64,000 bases of DNA, taken from Deltaproteobacteria bacterium (GTDB lineage Bacteria > Myxococcota_A > Polyangia > GCA-2747355). A model generated the notes under the pieces. The model was not told the DNA's origin. It made no database searches and saw nothing but the letters and a program-made list of their open reading frames with translations. This document shows positions 16,698-24,925 of this stretch, piece by piece; position 1 is the stretch's first letter, and every line of letters starts with the position of its first letter. A program made the position numbers and the translations under genes. The stretch spans positions 49,705-113,704 of the forward strand of contig JACKDQ010000012.1 in the NCBI GenBank assembly GCA_020633415.1, written 5' to 3'.

Positions 16698-17918
16698 ATG
16701 AGAAAGAATTGCTTAACGCTGGTCGTGCTGAGCACAGTGCTGGCCGCTGGCTGTAGTAGCAGTAATTCCAAGACGTTTGTAGACGGCGGCAGCAAGCTGG
16801 ACAGCAGCATCAAGCGTGACCTGACAACGACTATTCCAGATTCAACCGTGATCAGCGACAGCGCGGTCACCGATGTTCATAGCCCCCCGGCTGATATTCA
16901 AACCGCAGATGGGAAAGCGGCCGATGGCGGCAGCAAGCTGGACGCCGCCAAGCTGGACGCAGCAACCGACGCGACGATGACTGACGCGGCGATGACTGAC
17001 GCGGCGATGACCGACGCGGCGATGACCGACGCGGCGATGACCGACGGGGCAACGATCAAGTTCGACGGCACAGTGGCCGACGCCGGTCCGCCACTGGCCG
17101 GTAGCCAGGTTTCCGGCGGCGACTATCACGCTTGCGGCTTGTTCACGATCAACGGCAAGGCCGGGCAAGTGCGCTGCTGGGGCGATAATTACTACCTGCA
17201 AGCGCCGAGCACCCACGCGGGTGACTTCCTCGAGGTCAGCGCGGGCATGGATTTCAGCTGTGGCATCTTGACCAGCGGCGCGATCGACTGCTGGGGTGAC
17301 GATACCTATAAGCAGATCACCAACAAGCCGAGCACCGGCAGCTATACGCAGATTCGCGCCAGTGAATCTTATGCCTGCGCGGTGAGTTCGACCGGATCGA
17401 TCGACTGCTGGGGCTCCGATGACGCGGGCGAAGTTGCGGCAAAGCCAACGACGGGCAGCTATACCAAAGTCGTCACCGGCTGGGATCATGCCTGCGCACT
17501 GAGCAGCACCGGCGCAATCACCTGCTGGGGCGACGACACCTACAAGCAAAAGACCGATGCGCCGAAGACCGGCACGTTCATCGACATTTCCGCCGACGAA
17601 ATGGTTACCTGTGCGATCAGCAGCACCGGCGCGGTCAGCTGCTGGGGACCAGACGATTACGGCGAAGTTGCCAACGCGCCGACCACCGGGACCTACACGG
17701 CGATTGCCGTCGGCCCGGACCACGTTTGTGCGCTCGATCAGAACAGCGCGATCAAGTGTTGGGGTGACGACAGCATCAACCAGATCTCTGGCGCACCGAC
17801 CACCGGCTCGTTTGCCCAATTGGACTCTGGCTACGACTTCACTTGTGCGGTACGTCGCAGTGACTCCCGCGTGGTCTGCTGGGGCGACGGCAGTGCCGGT
17901 CAAACGACCGCGCCCTAA
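16698..17918 (+). CDS. RCC1-repeat seven-bladed propeller lipoprotein
   Basis: 406 aa from ATG 16698 with GGAGG 7 bases upstream. Lipobox LAAGC. A long Asp/Ser/Ala linker includes five near-perfect MTDAA repeats. The C-terminal ~270 residues contain seven RCC1-like blades, each ending in CWG(D/S/P)(D/N/G) after a conserved AC/SC; seven CWG motifs are countable, enough for one closed propeller. RCC1 propellers bind protein or polymer partners and have no fixed catalytic residues. The paired Cys in each blade suggest disulfides outside the cytoplasm. Likely a surface-anchored binding protein; partner unknown. Confidence 0.88.
   Translation: MRKNCLTLVVLSTVLAAGCSSSNSKTFVDGGSKLDSSIKRDLTTTIPDSTVISDSAVTDVHSPPADIQTADGKAADGGSKLDAAKLDAATDATMTDAAMTDAAMTDAAMTDAAMTDGATIKFDGTVADAGPPLAGSQVSGGDYHACGLFTINGKAGQVRCWGDNYYLQAPSTHAGDFLEVSAGMDFSCGILTSGAIDCWGDDTYKQITNKPSTGSYTQIRASESYACAVSSTGSIDCWGSDDAGEVAAKPTTGSYTKVVTGWDHACALSSTGAITCWGDDTYKQKTDAPKTGTFIDISADEMVTCAISSTGAVSCWGPDDYGEVANAPTTGTYTAIAVGPDHVCALDQNSAIKCWGDDSINQISGAPTTGSFAQLDSGYDFTCAVRRSDSRVVCWGDGSAGQTTAP
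16976..17050 (+). repeat. Five tandem 15-bp repeats inside the RCC1 lipoprotein gene
   Basis: Unit GATGACYGACGCGGC, five copies with one to two differences, in frame and encoding MTDAA. The whole-codon length allows slippage without a frameshift, so linker length probably varies between strains. Confidence 0.95.
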
Positions 17919-17933
17919 CCCCGTACCTTGCAG

Positions 17934-18611
17934 CTAAGGGTGCTGGGCGTCGCGCGACCGCGTAACGTTCAGCACCCGATGTCCGCTCTTCCAAACGGCG
18001 TCGATGAATCCATTGAGGCCGAGCCCGTGCACCCAGATCACCGCTTCTATGCGTTCCCCATGGGGAAACAAGAAGAAGCTGCGCAGTTCGACATCGTGGT
18101 TCCAGCTAAGCTTGCGCAGTTCGTCGAGCAAGTCCTTCTGTTCGCCGTGGTCGATGGTGATTCGTGCACCATCTTCGATATGCAGCAGCGAAACCAGCGC
18201 GCGAAGCACGTCGGTTTCGCTGACGATGCCAAAGAGGGTGCCGTCTTTGCGCACCACCGGCAGCGCACCGATGTGATACTTGGTCAACAGGCGTGCAGCG
18301 TGCTCGATCGAATCCTCGGCGAGAACCGTGCGCGGCGAAGCTGTCATCACCTCGGCAACCGCGGGCAACGGTGGCAAAGCCGTGATCTCCTCGGTGCTGA
18401 CCGCCAGCGGGTTGACCTGCGCTGGCAGCGCCCGGTAGATGTCGGTTACCGAGAGAATGCCTACCAACTTGCCATTGGACTGACCGTCGGCGGTCACCGG
18501 CAAATGGCGAAAGCGGCGCTCCTTCAACCGCTGGAGCGCGTCACCGAGGCGATCGGTCGGGCTAACCGTCACCACCCGCCGAGTCCTGGTCATGATCATC
18601 TGAACGATCAC
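17934..18611 (-). CDS. CBS-pair protein with C-terminal ACT-like domain
   Basis: 225 aa from GTG 18611 (AAGGG upstream). CBS1 (~1-65: VIVQMIMTRTRRVVTVSP, GKLVGILSVTDIYRAL) and CBS2 (~85-150: VAEVMTASPRTVLAED, GTLFGIVSETDVLRAL) are complete. The last ~70 residues (ARITIDHGEQKDLLDELRKL, VIWVHG) look like a degenerate ACT/regulatory fold. CBS pairs bind adenosine nucleotides and usually regulate a partner enzyme or channel, here not encoded adjacently. It is convergent with the RCC1 lipoprotein gene. Confidence 0.85.
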   Translation of the reverse strand: MIVQMIMTRTRRVVTVSPTDRLGDALQRLKERRFRHLPVTADGQSNGKLVGILSVTDIYRALPAQVNPLAVSTEEITALPPLPAVAEVMTASPRTVLAEDSIEHAARLLTKYHIGALPVVRKDGTLFGIVSETDVLRALVSLLHIEDGARITIDHGEQKDLLDELRKLSWNHDVELRSFFLFPHGERIEAVIWVHGLGLNGFIDAVWKSGHRVLNVTRSRDAQHP

Positions 18612-18965
18612 CGTTTCACCCTTTGCTCGAGACTCACCCCAGGCTAACTCAGGGCACCGCAACGACGATCGACGTTTTGGGGCGAATTTGTCGGCGAACG
18701 CTGCGACGTCTGGCGCTTCGATCGCTCCTTAAAGGTAGCGCGCTTGCCGCGGGGCCGAAAGCGACTCCCGGTGATCGTCCACTTCGTTGCTATTGTTCCT
18801 GTTTCATGCGCTTTGGCGGGGACATCTCGGACCCACGCTTCGAGAGCCGCTAAACCGTTGGCAGGTCTTTGCATTTGGAGCGCTGACGGCGGACGCGGCG
18901 AGCGCGCGATTTCTGAGCGCAAGAACCTTGACGGTAGGGATCGCGGCGAACGACCAGGCGTGCGG
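18612..18965. other. Intergenic, nothing clear
   Basis: 354 bp between the CBS gene start and the end of the next minus-strand gene. Open frames cross it on both strands, but none has a ribosome-binding site, family motif or compatible neighbour. No repeats or hairpins stood out. Confidence 0.5.
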
Positions 18966-19445
18966 TTAGGCCGCGCGGCGGGCGGCGAAAGTCTGGGCGA
19001 TCTGCGCGGTCATCGCCTGCAGCTCGGGAAAGATCGCCTGATAGGTCGCCTGATCGGGACGCATCGTCTCGTCGACGGCCGGCCAGAAGTGGATCTCGTC
19101 TTTGACCTCGCCGCACTGCAGCTTGAGCACGGTCGTCGTGTGTCGGCCCTCGCCGACGCTGGCCGCGCTGATCTGCTCGAACGGATAGCGTCGTACCTCG
19201 ATCAGCGCAGGGTCGTCGTCCTCCATGTTCATCCGCACCAAGATCACACTGGTCGGCGTCAACGCGATCGTCTCGCGCGTCACCGCGTCGCGGACCTTGA
19301 CGATACCGAGGATGTTGAGCAGCTGCTGCCAGAGCGGCACCTTGCCCCGGTTGGCCCGCGGAATCGCCGAAGTAGCGGCGATGACCTGCTCGTTGTGATG
19401 CCGCAGGTCGGGGAAGAAGTGCTGGAGGACTTGCTGTCGATTCAT
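18966..19445 (-). CDS. Conserved-looking cytoplasmic protein of unknown function
   Basis: 159 aa; the start has GGAGAAGG upstream. No signal peptide. A helical N-terminus is followed by a beta-rich core (ETIALTPTSVILVRMNM, IEVRRYPFEQISAASVGEGR, TTTVLKLQCGEVKDEIHFW) with the pattern of a small PH-like barrel, then a C-terminal helix. This fold suggestion is inference from strand pattern only. It is monocistronic, and no neighbour suggests a role. Confidence 0.62.
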   Translation of the reverse strand: MNRQQVLQHFFPDLRHHNEQVIAATSAIPRANRGKVPLWQQLLNILGIVKVRDAVTRETIALTPTSVILVRMNMEDDDPALIEVRRYPFEQISAASVGEGRHTTTVLKLQCGEVKDEIHFWPAVDETMRPDQATYQAIFPELQAMTAQIAQTFAARRAA

Positions 19446-19639
19446 TGGGCCTTCTCCGGGTTGTTGTCGATGGCGGGCCCAACGTTATGCAAGCGCCACA
19501 CCAGCGCGTTGTGCGCCGGCGCACGGTCGACGACACCGATTTTCGCAGACTTGGCGGCGAGGCGCCCGGATGGCGAGGACGACAGTCCCCCTTGGCTAGG
19601 GCCAACAAGCGACGCAAAGGTGCAGCAAGCTATCCGCGA

Positions 19640-21970
19640 CTAGGGCTGGCGCTCGACCGTCAAGCTAAACGGCCCGCCTTGATCGCTGATCCAACTATCG
19701 ACGACGATGATCCAGTTCGCATCAACGATCGGCGCGAGCGTCAAGGTCTCGGGACTAGATTTACCGCCTTGCTCGGAGACGTTGCCTTTGCAGGCGGCTT
19801 CGATCGCACTGCCGCTGCAGCTGACTGAAGCAACAAATGCGTAAAGCGCACCATCGAAACCATTTGGGGTCAACTTGACGGTGTACTTCTGGCCGCCCGT
19901 GAGTGCGACCTTATAATAGAGCTGGGCGCCATCGAAGTCGCGAAAGGCGCCGCACGAAACATCGGTGCCGAATTCGTTGAGCGCCGCCGTGCTATCGTCG
20001 GTGACGGTCGCTTTGCCGTTGACCAAGGTCAACGCCTGTGGAGTTTTGCAGCTGGCGTTTTTCGGCACGACGATCTCGGCAAAGTCGAGTTTGAACGAGC
20101 CCACATCGGCGGCACTCGAACCATCGGCAACAAACACCCAGTCGGCATCGACGATCGGCGAGATCGTGATCGTTTCGGGATCGCCACCACCGCCACTGTC
20201 GCTGCGATAGGCGCCGCACGCAGCGTTGATCGCCGCAGCATCACACGTGGTGCTGGCGGCGAAGGCATAGAGCGCCGCATCGTGGGCCGTCGGGGTCAAG
20301 GTCACCCGATAGGTCTTGCCGCCCTTGAGCGCAGCCTTGTAGTAGAGCTGCGGACCATCGTAGCTGGCGGAACCACCGCAATCGATCGCGCCGCCAAACT
20401 CGTCTTGGGCCAGCGTGCTGTCGCCGCTGTGACTGAGCTTACCGCTGCTTAGGGCGAGAGACTGCGGCTTGCTGCAGGCGGCGTTGGTCGGCAAGGCGAC
20501 CTGTTCGACGCTTAATTCGAACGCGCCAGCACGCTTTTCCCAGTCCGAATCGACGACGATTATCCACTCTTGATCAACCGCCGGCGAGATGATGAAGCTA
20601 TCGGTCTTGCCCTCGTCCACGTCGGAAAAATAGCCAGCGCAGGCCTTGTTGATCGCCGCGGCGTCGCAAGGCGTATTGGCCGGAAACGCATAAACGCCCG
20701 GGTCGAAGGTCGACGAGTCGACCGCAACGCGATAGTGGCTGCCGGCCTTGAGGGCGACTTTGTAGTAGAGCTGCTTGGCATCGTAGTCCCAACGCGTCCC
20801 GCAATCGATCTGATTGCCGAATTCGTTGGTCGAAAGGAAGGTATCACCCTTGACGGTCACCTTGCCCGCGCTGAGCGTCAGCGTTTGCGGTGCGCTGCAG
20901 CTGGTGTTGTTGGGCTTGGTCAGCTGGTCGATGCTGAGGGCAAACGCCCCTTGAGCGCTAGCGCGCGCGCCATCGACGACGATCTTCCAGGTTTGGTCGG
21001 CGCTGGGTTCGATCAACAAGGTCTCAGCGATGTCGGCCGGTTGGTCATCGGCGAGATAGGCCGAACAACCGCCGTTGATCGCCGAAACGTCGCAGGGTGT
21101 GTTGGCTAAGAACGCGTAGAGCGCCAAGTCAAACGATGCTTCGGGCTTAGCCATCACGCGGTAGCTCTGCCCCTTCTTGAGCGCCACGCTGTAGTAAAGC
21201 TGCGGCGCTTCGAAGGCGAAGCTGCCACCGCAATCGATCTTGTCGGCGAACTCGTTGTTCGAGAGCGCGGTGGTGCTCTGCAGCGAGGCGCTGCCGGCGC
21301 TGAGCGTCACGGCCTGGGCGTTTTGGCAGGTCAGATTCTTGGGCGCCGGCATGGTGGTCAGCTCGAGGGTGAACGCACCTTGTTCGCCAGCAGAGGGCGC
21401 GTCGACGACCACCACCCAGGGGCCATCTTGCGCAACCGTCAGCGTCAGCGTCTCGGCGACCGTCGCGTCCTTTTCATCAGCGACGTGATCGGCGCAGAAG
21501 TTCTCGATCGCTGCTGGCGCGCAACCGACCGTCGCCGGGAAGGCGTAGAGCGCGCCGTCGAAACCCTGCGTGGTCAGCTTGAGCGTGTAAACGCTAGCGG
21601 CAGATAGATCGAAGAGGTAATAGCGCTGTGGACCGGCGAACGCCTGCCGGGTAAACCCACAAAAGATCTGGTTGCCAAACTCGTTGGTCAGCTGAGCGGT
21701 CGAGTCGGCGATGCTCGCCTTGCCACCGACGATCGCCACCTTTTGTGGTGTCGAACAGCGCTGGTTATTGGCCTGCGATGCATCGACGGACTGACCGTCT
21801 GAGCTGAGGGGGACATCGACAGGCAGCGCACCGTCGGTCGTGACCAATGCCGCATCGCTTTGACTGGCAGCATCAAGTGCGCCGCCGTCATCGTTGATCG
21901 CTTGACGGTCGCTGCCACAGGCGACGAGGGCCAAACACACCAGAACCAAAAGCCGAGCTCTAAACACCAT
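19640..21970 (-). CDS. Large lipoprotein with five PPC-like beta repeats
   Basis: 776 aa from ATG 21970 (GGAGG 7 bases upstream). Lipobox LVAC near residue 18, then an Asp/Ala-rich linker. Five repeats of ~125-135 residues follow. Each has C-x3-Q-x-(L/V)-x-(L/V)-x-x-G-K at the start, NEFG-x-x-I-x-CG, QLYYKVALK, YAF plus a Cys pair, and a closing W-(I/V)-(I/V)-VVD-x(n)-G-x-F-x-L strand. This resembles pre-peptidase C-terminal (PPC) domains, which are beta-sandwich adhesion or targeting modules. No enzyme domain is present. Likely a surface adhesin-like array. The start overlaps no other gene, and it is probably monocistronic. Confidence 0.85.
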   Translation of the reverse strand: MVFRARLLVLVCLALVACGSDRQAINDDGGALDAASQSDAALVTTDGALPVDVPLSSDGQSVDASQANNQRCSTPQKVAIVGGKASIADSTAQLTNEFGNQIFCGFTRQAFAGPQRYYLFDLSAASVYTLKLTTQGFDGALYAFPATVGCAPAAIENFCADHVADEKDATVAETLTLTVAQDGPWVVVVDAPSAGEQGAFTLELTTMPAPKNLTCQNAQAVTLSAGSASLQSTTALSNNEFADKIDCGGSFAFEAPQLYYSVALKKGQSYRVMAKPEASFDLALYAFLANTPCDVSAINGGCSAYLADDQPADIAETLLIEPSADQTWKIVVDGARASAQGAFALSIDQLTKPNNTSCSAPQTLTLSAGKVTVKGDTFLSTNEFGNQIDCGTRWDYDAKQLYYKVALKAGSHYRVAVDSSTFDPGVYAFPANTPCDAAAINKACAGYFSDVDEGKTDSFIISPAVDQEWIIVVDSDWEKRAGAFELSVEQVALPTNAACSKPQSLALSSGKLSHSGDSTLAQDEFGGAIDCGGSASYDGPQLYYKAALKGGKTYRVTLTPTAHDAALYAFAASTTCDAAAINAACGAYRSDSGGGGDPETITISPIVDADWVFVADGSSAADVGSFKLDFAEIVVPKNASCKTPQALTLVNGKATVTDDSTAALNEFGTDVSCGAFRDFDGAQLYYKVALTGGQKYTVKLTPNGFDGALYAFVASVSCSGSAIEAACKGNVSEQGGKSSPETLTLAPIVDANWIIVVDSWISDQGGPFSLTVERQP

Positions 21971-22288
21971 CAGCAACCTCCGCAAAGAGTAGGTAAGGCG
22001 CTGTCGGTGAATTGCACACCTCGTGCCGCACCAGCGGAGCAGGACAACGACCGGAATATACAGGGGTGCTTGCCGAGGGCGGCCGGGACTTGCCTGGCGC
22101 ACCGGTCAGAGTCATACGCTGACCGATGATTTACTGACGGCGCTCAGGCGCGCGTGTGCTGCCGCAAGCGCTGAACGGCAACCGAGGGGGCATTGGCGCA
22201 TGCGTCCTGCGACTGTCGGTGGCGCCATCTTCGGGGTGACGGCTTGTTCCAACACCAGCGCGCAACGCAAGCACGCTGCGCCTTCGTG
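21971..22288. other. Intergenic upstream of five-repeat lipoprotein
   Basis: 318 bp between two minus-strand genes. It must contain the promoter of the 776-aa lipoprotein. No convincing promoter box, terminator or coding frame was identified. Confidence 0.5.
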
Positions 22289-22918
22289 CTAGGCGCAACC
22301 GCACATACGGTCGAGCGGCGTGGTGCCGAGATAATCGCAGTTGTTCGGAACCTCGTCGGGCGAGGTGCAGTAGGGTGGTGGCGGGGTGCAGGGCTTGCCG
22401 GTGCAACCCAAGGGACAGCCGGGCACGAAACCCGCGGGACAAACGCCGGCATCGGGCATATCGATGCAGGGCGGCGCGGTCCCGCCGCAGCAGGGATGAA
22501 CGCAAACCCGGCCCGGCGTGCATACCTCTTTGCCGCAAGGATGTAGATTCGCGCCATCGGGAACCCCAGCATCGGTCAGGCAGAGCTTGATCGTGCAGCC
22601 CACGCCGGTCGAACCCTCGGGCATGCAGCTGCAGCTGTTGCAGCCATCGGTGGCGGCGAAGACGTCGCCCTTTTTGTAGGTCTTGCCGTCGTAGCGGCAC
22701 TCATCGCGCCCAAGTGGTGTTCCATCGCAAGCCTTGGCGGTGCACATCACGCCGGCCTTGGCGTCGCAGCTACACGTGTTGCACTTGTCGACGGCGGCAA
22801 AGGACTGGCCCGCGTTGTACGTCTTGCCATCGTAGTGGCAGGTGGCCGTCTCTTCGGAACAACCGCTGGCCACCAACAACGCGATGGCCGCGGTGACAAT
22901 AGACATCGATTTGCGCAT
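22289..22918 (-). CDS. Cys-rich lipoprotein with two VWC/pacifastin-like modules
   Basis: 209 aa from ATG 22918 with AAGGAG upstream. Lipobox ASGC gives lipid Cys20. Two ~37-residue modules follow directly, CHYDGKTYNAGQSFAAVDKC and CRYDGKTYKKGDVFAATDGC, each closing with C-x-C-(x)n-C-T-x-K-x-C. This is the cysteine layout of von Willebrand factor C-type modules. A second Cys- and Pro-rich region of ~100 residues (CGKEVCTPGRVC, CPAGFVPGCPLGCTGKPC) finishes the protein. In animals VWC modules bind growth factors or act as protease inhibitors; here a binding role at the cell surface is inference only. Confidence 0.8.
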   Translation of the reverse strand: MRKSMSIVTAAIALLVASGCSEETATCHYDGKTYNAGQSFAAVDKCNTCSCDAKAGVMCTAKACDGTPLGRDECRYDGKTYKKGDVFAATDGCNSCSCMPEGSTGVGCTIKLCLTDAGVPDGANLHPCGKEVCTPGRVCVHPCCGGTAPPCIDMPDAGVCPAGFVPGCPLGCTGKPCTPPPPYCTSPDEVPNNCDYLGTTPLDRMCGCA

Positions 22919-23289
22919 TGCAACACTCCTTCTTACCAACCCGATCCTCAGCAGGGACTGTGCCAAAGCCATACCCCGGGTAACACTCACAAATAAAACA
23001 CAAAAGATCCTTGCGCCCCTTGTGGTGTGTCATCGGTGTGCCAGATCGGGCCGCCGGCTGACCGGTCTTTGAGTCAGCTGAGCATCACCGCGGAACGGCG
23101 CACGCCCAGTTTTCCGCTTATTTCCTAGGCTGACAGCGCCGCCGCGCTGCTCCGATCTTCGACGAGGTTTACGTTTCCAGTGCCAAAGATTTCAACGTTT
23201 TAGCCTAGGCTCTGTTCTTGCTTCCTGCCAAACGTCGTTTGACCAACGCCGGCTGGCGCGCCACGCTTTCGGCGTCGCTCGGGGGTTCG
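22919..23289. other. Divergent intergenic region, VWC lipoprotein / amidohydrolase
   Basis: 371 bp with promoters for both neighbours. CCTAGGCT occurs twice, at 23124-23131 and 23204-23211, the second within the palindrome AGCCTAGGCT. The copies are 80 bp apart and both face the amidohydrolase gene; TAGGCT also resembles the -10 element proposed elsewhere in the window. No coding frame is supported. Confidence 0.5.
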
Positions 23290-24852
23290 ATGTCTCGCCG
23301 TATTCGCCTGTTGTCCAGCATCGCCACACTGGGCCTGTTTGCCTGCAGCCTGCTGGCCTGCAGTAGCGGCTCGCCGTTTGGTGGTCCGGATGGAGGTGGA
23401 CCGTCGCTCGATCGCGCCGCGCCGCGCGATGGCGCGATGCCGCCGGCCGATCTGCTGCCACCGGGCGATCTGAGCGTGGTGCCCGGGGCCAAAGACCGAG
23501 TGCTATTGCGCGGCACGGTGGTCACCCCGCAAGGCGTGCTCTCTCCGGGCGAAGTGCTGCTGGCCGCTGACAAACTGATCTGCGTCGACACCCGCTGCGA
23601 TGATCGCAGCGAAGCGCTGGGCGCAACGATCGTCAACACCGGCGGGATGATCTACCCGGGGTTGGTCGACGCCCACAACCACACCCACTACAACTACCAG
23701 CCCGAGTGGACGCCGCCGCAGTCGTTTACCAACCACAATCAGTGGACCGCCAACTCGGCCTACGCCAGCGAGATCAAAGATCCGCACAACAGCATCCTCA
23801 ATCCCAAGGGTATCGACGGCAAAGGTGGCTGCGGCAAGCCGAGCGACTGCGAAACGGGCCTCTGCGTTGCTGGCGCATGCGAAAGTCTGGCCTGCGAGAT
23901 GATCAAGTGGGGTGAAATCCGCGCGATGCTCGGCGGCGCCACGATGATCCAGGGCACGCTTTCGCGCGCCTGCGCCAATACCTTGGTGCGCAACGCTGAC
24001 CTGTCCTATCACGGGCTCGACGGCGGCAAGACGGTGCGCACCAATGTCACCGGGGTGAGTTCGATCAGCAATCCAGAAAAGCTCGTCGACGAGCTGAAGA
24101 CCGGCGTGACCTCGGCCTTTATCATTCACGTCGCCGAGGGAATCGACAGCAAAGCGCGCAGCGAGTTTGTCGAGCTGGAAAACGCTGGGTTGCTCTTGCC
24201 GCGGACAACCGTGATCCACGGCACCGCCCTCGGCGAGCCTGAGCTGCAGAAGATGAAGGCCGCCGGCATGTCACTGGTCTGGTCACCGAGTTCCAACCTA
24301 GCGCTGTACGGCAAGACCAACGATATTGCGCTGGCGAAAAAGCTCGGGCTAAACATCGCACTCGCCCCCGATTGGACGATCAACGGCGCCGACGATCTGC
24401 TCGACGAACTCAAGGTGCTCGACAAGTACAACCGTGAACACCTCAGCGGGCTGTTTTCCGATCGCGAGATGTTTGAAATGGTGACGATCAACGCCGCCAA
24501 GGCGCTGCAATTCGACACCAAGATTGGAAGTCTCGAGGCGGGCAAGCACGCCGACGTATTGATCCTCCGCGGTCGCGGCAAGGCGCCCTACCGCACGCTG
24601 ATCGAAGCCGGACAAGCCGAGATCGAGGGCGTGTTCATCGCCGGTAAGGCGCTGTTCGGCAGCCGAGCGTTGATGAACCACCTCAAGCTCAACGCGTTTT
24701 GCGAGACGCTCGACATCTGCGGAAGCAGCAAGATCGTCTGCGTCAAAGAGGGCGACGGCCTCGACGAAAAGCGCGACCAAACGCTCGCCGAGATCGGAAC
24801 GCGCCTCAGTGGTGGTTTCTCGCGGTTGCTCGCGCTGCCACGCTGCCCGTAG
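23290..24852 (+). CDS. Lipoprotein amidohydrolase (metal-dependent hydrolase) with Cys-rich insert
   Basis: 520 aa from ATG 23290. Lipoprotein signal with a lipobox at Cys24 (LLAC; Cys19 in LFAC is an alternative). The amidohydrolase plan is complete: an N-terminal strand domain (RVLLRGTVVTPQGVLSPGEVL), then GLVDAHNHTH with metal ligands His129 and His131, His280 (IIHVAEG), His310 (TVIHGTALGE) and Asp361 (LAPDWTINGADD). These are the landmarks of the deaminase/chlorohydrolase group. An insert at ~179-202 has the motif CGKPSDCETGLCVAGAC, unusual inside this enzyme. Export with a lipid anchor is also atypical, so the substrate must be extracytoplasmic; its identity is unknown. Confidence 0.9.
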   Translation: MSRRIRLLSSIATLGLFACSLLACSSGSPFGGPDGGGPSLDRAAPRDGAMPPADLLPPGDLSVVPGAKDRVLLRGTVVTPQGVLSPGEVLLAADKLICVDTRCDDRSEALGATIVNTGGMIYPGLVDAHNHTHYNYQPEWTPPQSFTNHNQWTANSAYASEIKDPHNSILNPKGIDGKGGCGKPSDCETGLCVAGACESLACEMIKWGEIRAMLGGATMIQGTLSRACANTLVRNADLSYHGLDGGKTVRTNVTGVSSISNPEKLVDELKTGVTSAFIIHVAEGIDSKARSEFVELENAGLLLPRTTVIHGTALGEPELQKMKAAGMSLVWSPSSNLALYGKTNDIALAKKLGLNIALAPDWTINGADDLLDELKVLDKYNREHLSGLFSDREMFEMVTINAAKALQFDTKIGSLEAGKHADVLILRGRGKAPYRTLIEAGQAEIEGVFIAGKALFGSRALMNHLKLNAFCETLDICGSSKIVCVKEGDGLDEKRDQTLAEIGTRLSGGFSRLLALPRCP

Positions 24853-24925
24853 CTCAGAAGAGAACGCAGCGCGACGACGCTGCGCGGGCACGGCCCTGGC
24901 GAGCTGCTAGAATCCTTCGGCTCCG

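Noticed and set aside
16976..17050. Tandem 15-bp repeats as a CRISPR-like array
   Set aside because: Units are directly adjacent without spacers and are in frame inside a lipoprotein linker.
16842..17903. 353-codon minus-strand frame opposite the RCC1 lipoprotein
   Set aside because: It mirrors the RCC1 repeats. No start signal or plausible domain.
18744..19643. 299-codon plus-strand frame
   Set aside because: It overlaps the 18966-19445 gene antisense, has no ribosome-binding site and its composition is typical of a shadow frame.
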